Positions 26,027-38,090 of a stretch of DNA of 64,000 nucleotides are shown piece after piece. Location of the stretch: contig JAZAQT010000629.1 in NCBI GenBank assembly GCA_036417435.1, forward strand, positions 1-64,000. The letters are read 5' to 3'. The position numbers and the translations under genes were made by a program. The stretch comes from Inia geoffrensis (taxonomy: Eukaryota; Chordata; Mammalia; Artiodactyla; Iniidae). Positions within the stretch are counted from its first letter, which is position 1. Every line of letters starts with the position of its first letter. The notes below the pieces were generated by a model. That model did not search any database. It worked only from the letters and a program-made list of their open reading frames with translations, and was not told where the DNA came from.

Positions 26027-27733
26027 TTTGGGACCCGTGGAATGGGAACCATGCACCATTACCTCAAAGGGTCTGCATTCCCTCACCAATAGTATCAGCC
26101 CCAAGTGTCTAGCCTTATCTCTCCCCCAGCTGTGGATGTAGAGGTGGTAAATCCAAGTTTCCTCACAAGCCCTGAAGGACTTATTTAAGAATTTCTCTCT
26201 ATTTCACAGTCCTTGTGTTTTGTTTTTCAAATTTATTTTTATAAGGGGATTTAGCTTATTGACACTGCTGTGTGTATGGTGCTGTACACAAATGATTTTC
26301 TTATGGAGACCTATAAATGTATGGGTTTTAATTTTCTTCATAGTCAGGCATATTCCTAGGTTTTGAATACGGGGTGTTGAGTCCATTTCGTTGAGCAAGG
26401 AGTAGGTCTTGTCTAATATATATTTGGCTTATGGAATGGTATCTGTCCTAATATGAACCTCTGGTTTTATGCAGCCTCCCCACTCTCCTTTCCCCTTAAG
26501 CAAGCATAAGTTTCTTTTGTAAATGTGAGACTCTGTTGTGTTTTGTAATGCAGTTCACACGTAGCCGTGTTTACATTCCCGGTATTAGTGATATCTTATG
26601 ATGTTTCTTTTTCTGTGTGACTTATTTCACTTAGAATCATCATAACTAAATCCTGTCATTATGCTGCTACTGGTGTGTTGCCATGGATTTCATTGTTGAG
26701 TGATATTCCATTGTAGGGATGTACCACAACTTCTATATCCATTTTTCTCTTTCTGGGCTATTAAAGTTGTACCATAGTCAAGGATCCCGTACACAGAGCA
26801 GCCCCAAACTTTGGTGTGGCTGTGTCTTTTTCATTTAAATTTTCCGAATCTATAGCACCATAAGTGGAAGTGCCCTAGGCTCTCTAGCTTGGTTTTTTCT
26901 TTGTTCCAGGAAACACCATCCACTTCTCCAGAGTGGCTGTTGGCAATTTACATCCCGCCCATCAGCATAACAAGTCTGCCGGTTCTCCACGGCCTGTCCT
27001 GCCTCTCTGGATTTTACACTTTTTTCGGACGGCCCTTTGGATCTGTGGGAAGTGAGACTTCCTTGTAGTGCGGATTTCCATTGCAGACTTGCTTTCCTGA
27101 ATATATTCAGGAAAAAACGCATACGCCCTTTTTGGCCAAGTGCATCACTGTCGAACTGCTGCCTCTTTTCCTACGCTTTCAGAGAAATTCTTATCTACCC
27201 CCTGATATCTGTTTTCTGCAATTCTGCGTCACGTTCAAGTCCTCTTCACAGCCTTCCTTCAATAAATTTTTGGATGATAGGGGTCATTTGGAACTCTGCA
27301 GGATTGTGAGTTACAGTGCCAAAGATCTCCTTTTCTCAACTCGCTTTCTTGTGAGCTGCCCGAAAACCCGAAGAATTGCTTCAGGCCCTAATCTCGTTCC
27401 GGCATGGCCCGCTGAGCCTTTGGTGAATTCTTCTTCCTGTAGGGAAATCAGAGTTCAATGTGCCCGTCCAAACACATCGAGTTAGCCGCTCATTGGTTCT
27501 CCTTATTCCTGTTCATCTTCCACAGAAATTGCAAACTGTGCCAAACAAGAGGTCAAAGGCACTGACTCTCCAAGTGGGGAGAATGTTAATATCGCATCTG
27601 GAACGGCGAACTCGAGTATCAGGGGGCGAAAATGGCGATGAGTTTTAGAAATTATGCCTGATCACTTCGTGGACCATATTCTGGGTTTTCCATGCATATT
27701 TTAGCTGAAGGATAAATCCCTTAAACGTGGAGA
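26027..27733. repeat. Satellite unit 16, type E with 29-bp deletion (1,707 bp)
   Basis: The left arm of the mariner palindrome is deleted; the core and right arm survive at 27093-27139. Linked marks AACAAGTCTGCC near 26969, GGATCTGTGGG near 27040 and GCAGACTTGC near 27084 travel with the deletion. CAGAGAAATTC near 27180 and GAGCTGCCCG near 27352 mark the E type and recur in units 28 and 33. Confidence 0.95.
27093..27139. mobile_element. Truncated mariner MITE, left arm deleted (unit 16)
   Basis: Relative to the intact element 29 bp are missing between GCTT and TTCCTGAA, removing most of the left arm. A 22-bp perfect palindrome (27093-27114) and the whole right arm remain. GCAGACTTGC upstream carries a linked G-to-A change. 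Confidence 0.85.
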
Positions 27734-29469
27734 TTTGGGACCCGTGCAATGGGAACCATGCACCATTACCTCAAAGGGTCTGCATTCCCTCACCAATACT
27801 ATCAGCCCCAAGTGTCCAGCATTATCTCTCCCCCAGCTGTGGATGTAGAGGTGGTAAATCCAAGATTCCTCACAAGCCCTGAAGGACTTATTTAAGAATT
27901 TCTCTCTATTTCACAGTCCTTGTGTTTTGTTTTTCAAATTTATTTTTATAAGGGGATTTAGCTTATTGACACTGCTGTGTGTATGGTGCTGTACACAAAT
28001 GATTTTCTTATGGAGACCTATAAATGTATGGGTTTTAATTTTCTTCATAGTCAGGCTTATTCCAAGGTTTTGAATACTGGGTGTTGAGTCCATTTGGTTG
28101 CGCAAGTAGTAGGTCTTGTCTAATATATATTTGGCTTATGGAATGGTATCTGTCCTAATGTGAACCTCTGGTTTTATGCAGCCTCCCCACTCTCCTTTCC
28201 CCTTAAGCAAGCATAAGTTTCTTTTGTAAATGTGAGACTCTGTTGTGTTTTGTAATGCAGTTCACACGTAGCCGTGTTTACATTCCCGGTATTAGTGATA
28301 TCTTATGATGTTTCTTTTTCTGTGTGACTTATTTCACTTAGAATCATCATAACTAAATCCTGTCATTATGCTGCTATTGGTGTGTTGCCATGCATTTCAT
28401 TGTTGAGTGATATTCCATTGTAGGGATGTACCACAACTTCTATATCCATTTTTCTCTTTCTGGGCTATTAAAGTTGTACCATAGTCAAGGATCCCGTACA
28501 CAGAGCAGCCCCAAACTTTGGTGTGGCTGTGTCTTTTTCATTTAAATTTTCCGAATCTATAGCACCATAAGTGGAAGTGCCCTAGGCTCTCTAGCTTGGT
28601 TTTTTCTTTGTTCCAGGAAACACCATCCACTTCTCCAGAGTGGCTGTTGGCAATTTACATCCCGCCCATCAGCATAACAAGGCTGCCGGTTCTCCACGGC
28701 CTGTACTGCCTCTCTGGATTTTACACTTTTTTCGGACGGCCCTTTGGATCGGTGAGAAGTGAGACTTCCTTGTAGTGCGGATTTCCATTGCAGGCTTGCT
28801 TGGTTGGCCAAAAAGGGCGTATGCGTTTTTTCCTGAATATATTCAGGAAAAAACGCATACGCCCTTTTTGGCCAAGTGCATCACTGTCGAACTGCTGCCT
28901 CTTTTCCTACGCGTTCAGAGCAATTCTTACCTATCCCCTGATATCTGTTTTCTGCAATTCTGCGTCGCGTTCAAATCCTCTTCACAGCCTTCCTTCAATA
29001 AATTTTTGGATGATAGGGGTCATTTGGAACTCTGCAGGATTGTGAGTTACAGTGCCAAAGATCTCCTTTTCTCAACTCGCTTTCTTGTGAGCTGACCGAA
29101 AACCCGAAAAATTGCTTCAGGCCCTAATCTCGTTCCGGCATGGCCCGCTGAGCCTTTGGTGAATTCTTCTTCCTGTAGGGAAATCAGAGTTCAATGTGCC
29201 TATCCAAACACATCGAGTTAGCCGCTCATTGGTTCTCCTTATTCCTGTTCATCTTCCACAGAAATTGCAAACTGTGCCAAACAAGAGGTCAAAGGCACTG
29301 ACTCTCCAAGTGGGGAGAATGTTAATATCGCATCTGGAACGGCGAACTCGAGTATCAGGGGGCGAAAATGGCGATGAGTTTTAGAAATTATGCCTGATCA
29401 CTTCGTGGAACATATTCTGGGTTTTCCATGCATATTTTAGCTGAAGGATAAATCCCTTAAACGTGGAGA
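27734..29469. repeat. Satellite unit 17, type G (1,736 bp)
   Basis: Palindrome 28804-28875 intact. G-type markers: CGTGCAATGGG, CAGCATTATC near 27818, GGTTGCGCAAGTAG near 28096, GCTATTGGTG near 28373, ACGCGTTCAG near 28909, TTACCTATCC near 28927, GTGCCTATCC near 29196. Recurs in unit 29 and, more diverged, unit 34. Private: CTGTACTGCC near 28701. Confidence 0.95.
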
Positions 29470-31205
29470 TTTGGGACCCGTGGAATGGGAACCATGCACC
29501 ATTACCTCAAAGGGTCTGCATTCCCTCACCAATACTATCAGCCCCAAGTGTCCAGCCTTATCTCTCCCCCAGCTGTGGATGTAGAGGTGGTAAATCCAAG
29601 ATTCCTCACAAGCCCTGAAGGACTTATTTAAGAATTTCTCTCTATTTCACAGTCCTTGTGTTTTGTTTTTCAAATTTATTTTTATAAGGGGATTTAGCTT
29701 ATTGACACTGCTGTGTGTATGGTGCTGTACACAAATGATTTTCTTATGGAGACCTATAAATGTATGGGTTTTAATTTTCTTCATAGTCAGGCATATTCCA
29801 AGGTTTTGAATACTGGGTGTTCAGTCCATTTGGTTGAGCAAGGAGTAGGTCTTGTCTAATATATATTTGGCTTATGGAATTGTATCTGTCCTAATGTGAA
29901 CCTCTGGTTTTATGCAGCCTCCCCACTCTCCTTTCCCCTTAAGCAAGCATAAGTTTCTTTTGTAAATGTGAGACTCTGTTGTGTTTTGTAATGCAGTTCA
30001 CACGTAGCCGTGTTTACATTCCCGGTATTAGTGATATCTTATGATGTTTCTTTTTCTGTGTGACTTATTTCACTTAGAATCATCATAACTAAATCCTGTC
30101 ATTATGCTGCTACTGGTGTGTTGCCATGGATTTCATTGTTGAGTGATATTCCATTGTAGGGATGTACCACAACTTCTATATCCATTTTTCTCTTTCTGGG
30201 CTATTAAAGTTGTACCATAGTCAAGGATCCCGTACACAGAGCAGCCCCAAACTTTGGTGTGGCTGTGTCTTTTTCATTTAAATTTTCCGAATATATAGCA
30301 CCATAAGTGGAAGTGCCCTAGGCTCTCTAGCTTGTTTTTTTCTTTGTTCCAGGAAAAACCATCCACTTCTCCAGAGTGGCTGTTGGCAATTTACATCCCG
30401 CCCATCAGCATAACAAGGCTGCCGGTTCTCCATGGCCTGTCCTGCCTCTCTGGATTTTACACTTTTTTCGGACGGCCCTTTGGATCGGTGGGAAGTGAGA
30501 CTTCTTGTAGTGCGGATTTCCATTGCAGGCTTGCTTGGTTGGCCAAAAAGGGCGTATGCGTTTTTTCCTGAATATATTCAGGAAAAAACGCATACGCCCT
30601 TTTTGGCCAAGTGCATCACTGTCGAACTGCTGCCTCTTTTCCTACGCTTTCAGAGCGATTCTTATCTACCCCCTGATATCTGTTTTCTGCAATTCTGCGT
30701 CGCGTTCAAGTCCTCTTCACAGCCTTCCTTCAATAAATTTTTGGATGATAGGGGTCATTTGGGAACTCGGCAGCATTGTGAGTTACAGTGCCAAAGATCT
30801 CCTTTTCTCAACTCGCTTTCTTGTGAGCTGACCGAAAACCCGAAGAATTGCTTCAGGCCCTAATCTCGTTCCGGCATGGCCCGCTGAGCCTTTGGTGAAT
30901 TCTTCTTCCTGTAGGGAAATCAGAGTTCAATGTGCCCGTCCAAACACATCGAGTTAGCCGCTCATTGGTTCTCCTTATTCCTGTTCATCTTCCACAGAAA
31001 TTGCAAACTGTGCCAAACAAGAGGTCAAAGGCACTGACTCTCCAAGTGGGGAGAATGTTAATATCGCATCTGGAACGGCGAACTCGAGTATCAGGGGGCG
31101 AAAATGGCGATGAGTTTTAGAAATTATGCCTGATCACTTCGTGGACCATATTCTGGGTTTTCCATGCATATTTTAGCTGAAGGATAAATCCCTTAAACGT
31201 GGAGA
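29470..31205. repeat. Satellite unit 18, type F (1,736 bp)
   Basis: Palindrome 30539-30610 intact. F-type markers: GTTCAGTCC near 29819, GGAATTGTATC near 29877, AGGAAAAACC near 30351, TTTGGGAACTCGGCAG near 30759. Recurs in unit 30; the 5' half recurs in unit 35. Private: CCGAATATATAG near 30287. Confidence 0.95.
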
Positions 31206-32941
31206 TTTGGGACCCGTGGAATGGGAACCATGCACCATTACCTCAAAGGGTCTGCATTCCCTCACCAATACTATCAGCCCCAAGTGTCCAGCCTTATCTC
31301 TCCCCCAGCTGTGGATGTAGAGGTGGTAAATCCAAGATTCCTCACAAGCCCTGAAGGACTTATTTAAGAATTTCTCTCTATTTCACAGTCCTTGTGTTTT
31401 GTTTTTCAAATTTATTTTTATAAGGGGATTTAGCTTATTGACACTGCTGTGTGTATGGTGCTGTACACAAATGATTTTCTTATGGAGACCTATAAATGTA
31501 TGGGTTTTAATTTTCTTCATAGTCAGGCATATTCCAAGGTTTTGAATACTGGGTGTTGAGTCCGTTTGGTTGAGCAAGGAGTAGGTCTTGTCTAATATAT
31601 ATTTGGCTTATGGAATGATATCTGTCCTAATGTGAACCTCTGGTTTTATGCAGCCTCCCCACTCTCCTTTCCCCTTAAGCAAGCATAAGTTTCTTTTGTA
31701 AATGTGAGACTCTGTTGTGTTTTGTAATGCAGTTCACACGTAGCCGTGTTTACATTCCTGGTATTAGTGATATCTTATGATGTTTCTTTTTCTGTGTGAC
31801 TTATTTCACTTAGAATCATCATAACTAAATCCTGTCATTATGCTGCTACTGGTGTGTTGCCATGGATTTCATTGTTGAGTGATATTCCTTTGTAGGGATG
31901 TACCACAACTTCTATATCCATTTTTCTCTTTCTGGGCTATTAAAGTTGTACCATAGTCAAGGATCCCGTACACAGAGCAGCCCCAAACTTTGGTGTGGCT
32001 GTGTCTTTTTCATTTAAATTTTCCGAATCTATAGCACCATAAGTGGATGTGCCCTAGGCTCTCTAGCTTGGTTTTTTCTTTGTTCCAGGAAACACCATCC
32101 ACTTCTCCAGAGTGGCTGTGGGCAATTTACATCCCGCCCATCAGCATAACAAGGCTGCCGGTTCTCCACGGCCTGTCCTGCCTCTCTGGATTTTACACTT
32201 TTTTCGGACGGCCCTTTGGATCGGTGGGAAGTGAGACTTCCTTGTAGTGCGGATTTCCATTGCAGGCTTGCTTGGTTGGCCAAAAAGGGCGTATGCGTTT
32301 TTTCCTGAATATATTCAGGAAAAAACGCATACGCCCTTTTTGGCCAAGTGCATCACTGTCGAACTGCTGCCTCTTTTCCTACGCTTTCAGAGCAATTCTT
32401 ATCTACCCCCTGATATCTGTTTTCTGCAATTCTGCGTCGCGTTCAAGTCCTCTTCACAGCCTTCCTTCAATAAATTTTTGGATGATAGGGGTCATTTGGA
32501 ACTCTGCAGGATTGTGAGTTACAGTGCCAAAGATCTCCTTTTCTCAACTCGCTTTCTTGTGAGCTGACCGAAAACCCGAAGAATTGCTTCAGGCCCTAAT
32601 CTCGTTCCGGCATGGCCCGCTGAGCCTTTGGTGAATTCTTCTTCCTGTAGGGAAATCAGAGTTCAATGTGCCCGTCCAAACACAACGAGTTAGCCGCTCA
32701 TTGGTTCTCCTTATTCCTGTTCATCTTCCACAGAAATTGCAAACTGTGCCAAACAAGAGGTCAAAGGCACTGACTCTCCAAGTGGGGAGAATGTTAATAT
32801 CGCATCTGGAACGGCGAACTCGAGTATCAGGGGGCGAAAATGGCGATGAGTTTTAGAAATTATGCCTGATCACTTCGTGGACCATATTCTGGGTTTTCCA
32901 TGCATATTTTAGCTGAAGGATAAATCCCTTAAACGTGGAGA
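31206..32941. repeat. Satellite unit 19, type D (1,736 bp)
   Basis: Palindrome 32276-32347 intact. Markers: GTCCGTTTGGTTG near 31559, GGAATGATATC near 31613 (shared with the 5' half of unit 31), ATTCCTGGTATT near 31754, ATTCCTTTGTAG near 31884, GTGGATGTGCC near 32044, CACAACGAG near 32681 as in units 13 and 24. Confidence 0.95.
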
Positions 32942-34676
32942 TTTGGGACCCGTGCAATGGGAACCATGCACCATTACCTCAAAGGGTCTGCATTCCCTCA
33001 CCAATACTATCAGCCCCAAGTGTCCAGCCTTATCTCTCGCCCAGCTGTGGATGTAGAGGTGGTAAATCCAAGATTCCTCACAAGCCCTGAAGGACTTATT
33101 TAAGAATTTCTCTCTATTTCACAGTCCTTGTGTTTTGTTTTTCAAATTTATTTTTATAAGGGGATTTAGCTTATTGACACTGCTGTGTGTATGGTGCTGT
33201 ACACAAATGATTTTCTTATGGAGACCTATAAATGTATGGGTTTTAATTTTCTTCAGAGTCAGGCATATTCCAAGGTTTTGAATACTGGGTGTTGAGTCCA
33301 TTTGGTTGAGCAAGGAGTAGGTCTTGTCTAATATATATTTGGCTTATGGAATGGTATCTGTCCTAATGTGAACCTCTGGTTTTATGCAGCCTCCCCACTC
33401 TCCTTTCCCCTTAAGCAAGCATAAGTTTCTTTTGTAAATGTGAGACTCTGTTGTGTTTTGTAATGCAGTTCACACGTAGCCGTGTTTACATTCCCGGTAT
33501 TAGTGATATCTTATGATGTTTCTTTTTCTGTGTGACTTATTTCACTTAGAATCATCATAACTAAATCCTGTCATTATGCTGCTACTGGTGTGTTGCCATT
33601 GATTTCATTGTTGAGTGATATTCCATTGTAGGGATGTACCGCAACTTCTATATCCATTTTTCTCTTTCTGGGCTATTAAAGTTGTACCATAGTCAAGGAT
33701 CCCGTACACAGAGCAGCCCCAAACTTTGGTGTGGCTGTGTCTTTTTCATTTAAATTTTTCGAATCTATAGCACCATAAGTGGAAGTGCCCTAGGCTCTCT
33801 AGCTTGGTTTTTTCTTTGTTCCAGGAAACACCATCCACTTCTCCAGAGTGGCTGTTGGCAATTTACATCCCGCCCATCAGCATAACAAGGCTGCCGGTTC
33901 TCCATGGCCTGTCCTGCCTCTCTGGATTTTACACTTTTTTCGGACGGCCCTTTGGATCGGTGGGAAGTGAGACTTCTTGTAGTGCGGATTTCCATTGCAG
34001 GCTTGCTTGGTTGGCCAAAAAGGGCGTATGCGTTTTTTCCTGAATATATTCAGGAAAAAACGCATACGCCCTTTTTGGCCAAGTGCATCACTGTCGAACT
34101 GCTGCCTCTTTTCCTGCGCTTTCAGAGCGATTCTTATCTACCCCCTGATATCAGTTTTCTGCAATTCTGCGTCGCGTTCAAGTCCTCTTCACAGCCTTCC
34201 TTCAATAAATTTTTGGATGATAGGGGTCATTTGGAACTCTGCAGCATTGTGAGTTACAGTGCCAAAGATCTCCTTTTCTCAACTCGCTTTCTTGTGAGCT
34301 GACCGAAAACCCGAAGAATTGCTTCAGGCCCTAATCTCGTTCCGGCATGGCCCGCTGAGCCTTTGGTGAATTCTTCTTCCTGTAGGGAAATCAGAGTTCA
34401 ATGTGCCCGTCCAAACACATCGAGTTAGCCGCTCATTGGTTCTCCTTATTCCTGTTCATCTTCCACAGAAATTGCAAACTGTGCCAAACAAGAGGTCAAA
34501 GGCACTGACTCTCCAAGTGGGGAGAATGTTAATATCGCATCTGGAACGGCGAACTCGAGTATCAGGGGGCGAAAATGGCGATGAGTTTTAGAAATTATGC
34601 CTGATCACTTCGTGGACCATATTCTGGGTTTTCCATGCATATTTTAGCTGAAGGATAAATCCCTTAAACGTGCAGA
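32942..34676. repeat. Satellite unit 20, type L (1,735 bp)
   Basis: Palindrome 34011-34082 intact. L-type, but differs from unit 14 by CGTGCAATGGG, GTGAGACTCTG, GTACCGCAAC near 33637 and CATCGAGTTAG. The GTACCGCAAC mark is shared only with unit 31, identifying unit 20's lineage as donor of the 3' half of unit 31. Confidence 0.95.
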
Positions 34677-36383
34677 TTTGGGACCCGTGGAATGGGAACC
34701 ATGCACCATTACCTCAAAGGGTCTGCATTCCCTCACCAATACTATCAGCCCCAAGTGTCCAGCCTTATCTCTCCCCCAGCTGTGGATGTAGAGGTGGTAA
34801 ATCCAAGATTCCTCACAAGCCCTGAAGGACTTATTTAAGAATTTCTCTCTATTTCACAGTCCTTGTGTTTTGTTTTTCAAATTTATTTTTATAAGGGGAT
34901 TTAGCTTATTGACACTGCTGTGTGTATGGTGCTGTACACAAATGATTTTCTTATGGAGACCTATAAATGTATGGGTTTTAATTTTCTTCATAGTCAGGCA
35001 TATTCCTAGGTTTTGAATACGGGGTGTTGAGTCCATTTCGTTGAGCAAGGAGTAGGTCTTGTCTAATATATATTTGGCTTATGGAATGGTATCTGTCCTA
35101 ATGTGAACCTCTGGTTTTATGCAGCCTCCCCACTCTCCTTTCCCCTTAAGCAAGCATAAGTTTCTTTTGTAAATGTGAGACTCTGTTGTGTTTTGTAATG
35201 CAGTTCACACGTAGCCGTGTTTACATTCCCGGTATTAGTGATATCTTATGATGTTTCTTTTTCTGTGTGACTTATTTCACTTAGAATCATCATAACTAAA
35301 TCCTGTCATTATGCTGCTACTGGTGTGTTGCCATGGATTTCATTGTTGAGTGATATTCCATTGTAGGGATGTACCACAACTTCTATATCCATTTTTCTCT
35401 TTCTGGGCTATTAAAGTTGTACCATAGTCAAGGATCCCGTACACAGAGCAGCCCCAAACTTTGGTGTGGCTGTGTCTTTTTCATTTAAATTTTCCGAATC
35501 TATAGCACCATAAGTGGAAGTGCCCTAGGCTCTCTAGCTTGTTTTTTTCTTTGTTCCAGGAAACACCATCCACTTCTCCAGAGTGGCTGTTGGCAATTTA
35601 CATCCCGCCCATCAGCATAACAAGTCTGCCGGTTCTCCACGGCCTGTCCTGCCTCTCTGGATTTTACACTTTTTTCGGACGGCCCTTTGGATCTGTGGGA
35701 AGTGAGACTTCCTTGTAGTGCGGATTTCCATTGCAGACTTGCTTTCCTGAATATATTCAGGAAAAAACGCATACGCCCTTTTTGGCCAAGTGCATCACTG
35801 TCGAACTGCTGCCTCTTTTCCTACGCTTTCAGAGCAATTCTTATCTACCCCCTGATATCTGTTTTCTGCAATTCTGCGTCGCGTTCAAGTCCTCTTCACA
35901 GCCTTCCTTCAATAAATTTTTGGATGATAGGGGTCATTTGGAACTCTGCAGGATTGTGAGTTACAGTGCCAAAGATCTCCTTTTCTCAACTCGCTTTCTT
36001 GTGAGCTGACCGAAAACCCGAAGAATTGCTTCAGGCCCTAATCTCGTTCCGGCATGGCCCGCTGAGCCTTTGGTGAATTCTTCTTCCTGTAGGGAAATCA
36101 GAGTTCAATGTGCCCGTCCAAACACATCGAGTTAGCCGCTCATTGGTTCTCCTTATTCCTGTTCATCTTCCACAGAAATTGCAAACTGTGCCAAACAAGA
36201 GGTCAAAGGCACTGACTCTCCAAGTGGGGAGAATGTTAATATCGCATCTGGAACGGCGAACTCGAGTATCAGGGGGCGAAAATGACGATGAGTTTTAGAA
36301 ATTATGCCTGATCACTTCGTGGACCATATTCTGGGTTTTCCATGCATATTTTAGCTGAAGGATAAATCCCTTAAACGTGGAGA
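34677..36383. repeat. Satellite unit 21, E-like with 29-bp deletion (1,707 bp)
   Basis: Palindrome reduced to 35743-35789. The 5' half has CCTAGG / CGTTGAGC markers like unit 16. It differs from unit 16 by GCTTGTTTTTTTC near 35538, an intact GCAATTC and AAAATGACGATG near 36290. From about 35500 it is almost the same as unit 22. Confidence 0.95.
35743..35789. mobile_element. Truncated mariner MITE, left arm deleted (unit 21)
   Basis: Same 29-bp deletion endpoint and linked GCAGACTTGC mark as unit 16; core palindrome 35743-35764. Confidence 0.85.
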
Positions 36384-38090
36384 TTTGGGACCCGTGGAAT
36401 GGGAACCATGCACCATTACCTCAAAGGGTCTGCATTCCCTCACCAATAGTATCAGCCCCAAGTGTCCAGCCTTATCTCTCCCCCAGCTGTGGATGTAGAG
36501 GTGGTAAATCCAAGATTCCTCACAAGCCCTGAAGGACTTATTTAAGAATTTCTCTCTATTTCACAGTCCTTGTGTTTTGTTTTTCAAATTTATTTTTATA
36601 AGGGGATTTAGCTTATTGACACTGCTGTGTGTATGGTGCTGTACACAAATGATTTTCTTATGGAGACCTATAAATGTATGGGTTTTAATTTTCTTCATAG
36701 TCAGGCTTATTCCAAGGTTTTGAATACTGGGTGTTGAGTCCATTTAGTTGCGCAAGTAGTAGGTCTTGTCTAATATATATTTGGCTTATGGAATGGTATC
36801 TGTCCTAATGTGAACCTCTGGTTTTATGCAGCCTCCCCACTCTCCTTTCCCCTTAAGCAAGCATAAGTTTCTTTTGTAAATGTGAGACTCTGTTGTGTTT
36901 TGTAATGCAGTTCACACGTAGCCGTGTTTACATTCCCGGTATTAGTGATATCTTATGATGTTTCTTTTTCTGTGTGACTTATTTCACTTAGAATCATCAT
37001 AACTAAATCCTGTCATTATGCTGCTACTGGTGTGTTGCCATGGATTTCATTGTTGAGTGATATTCCATTGTAGGGATGTACCACAACTTCTATATCCATT
37101 TTTCTCTTTCTGGGCTATTAAAGTTGTACCATAGTCAAGGATCCCGTACACAGAGCAGCCCCAAACTTTGGTGTGGCTGTGTCTTTTTCATTTAAATTTT
37201 CCGAATCTATAGCACCATAAGTGGAAGTGCCCTAGGCTCTCTAGCTTGTTTTTTTCTTTGTTCCAGGAAACACCATCCACTTCTCCAGAGTGGCTGTTGG
37301 CAATTTACATCCCGCCCATCAGCATAACAAGTCTGCCGGTTCTCCACGGCCTGTCCTGCCTCTCTGGATTTTACACTTTTTTCGGACGGCCCTTTGGATC
37401 TGTGGGAAGTGAGACTTCCTTGTAGTGCGGATTTCCATTGCAGACTTGCTTTCCTGAATATATTCAGGAAAAAACGCATACGCCCTTTTTGGCCAAGTGC
37501 ATCACTGTCGAACTGCTGCCTCTTTTCCTACGCTTTCAGAGCAATTCTTATCTACCCCCTGATATCTGTTTTCTGCAATTCTGCGTCGCGTTCAAGTCCT
37601 CTTCACAGCCTTCCTTCAATAAATTTTTGGATGATAGGGGTCATTTGGAACTCTGCAGGATTGTGAGTTACAGTGCCAAAGATCTCCTTTTCTCAACTCG
37701 CTTTCTTGTGAGCTGACCGAAAACCCGAAGAATTGCTTCAGGCCCTAATCTCGTTCCGGCATGGCCCGCTGAGCCTTTGGTGAATTCTTCTTCCTGTAGG
37801 GAAATCAGAGTTCAATGTGCCCGTCCAAACACATCGAGTTAGCCGCTCATTGGTTCTCCTTATTCCTGTTCATCTTCCACAGAAATTGCAAACTGTGCCA
37901 AACAAGAGGTCAAAGGCACTGACTCTCCAAGTGGGGAGAATGTTAATATCGCATCTGGAACGGCGAACTCGAGTATCAGGGGGCGAAAATGACGATGAGT
38001 TTTAGAAATTATGCCTGATCACTTCGTGCACCATATTCTGGGTTTTCCATGCATATTTTAGCTGAAGGATAAATCCCTTAAACGTGGAGA
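36384..38090. repeat. Satellite unit 22, C-type 5' half, E-like 3' half (1,707 bp)
   Basis: Palindrome reduced to 37450-37496. The 5' half has the C markers (GGCTTATTCC, TTTAGTTGCGCAAGTAG); the 3' half copies unit 21, including AAAATGACGATG near 37988. This looks like the product of an unequal exchange 1,707 bp out of register. Private: TTCGTGCACC near 38026. Confidence 0.95.
37450..37496. mobile_element. Truncated mariner MITE, left arm deleted (unit 22)
   Basis: Same deletion as unit 21, of which this half-unit is a 1,707-bp shifted copy; core palindrome 37450-37471. Confidence 0.85.

Larger units (their letters stand above)
18980..31620. repeat. Higher-order repeat block A (end of unit 11 through 5' part of unit 19)
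   Basis: Type order C-H-L-T-E-G-F-D. The left edge is placed at the AAAATGACGATG mark shared with the end of unit 22; the right edge is where unit 31 leaves the unit-19 pattern. Units 12-14 match units 23-25 at a 19,006-bp shift, and units 15-19 match units 27-31 at 20,741 bp. Only a handful of differences were seen between copies, against many between adjacent units. Confidence 0.85.
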
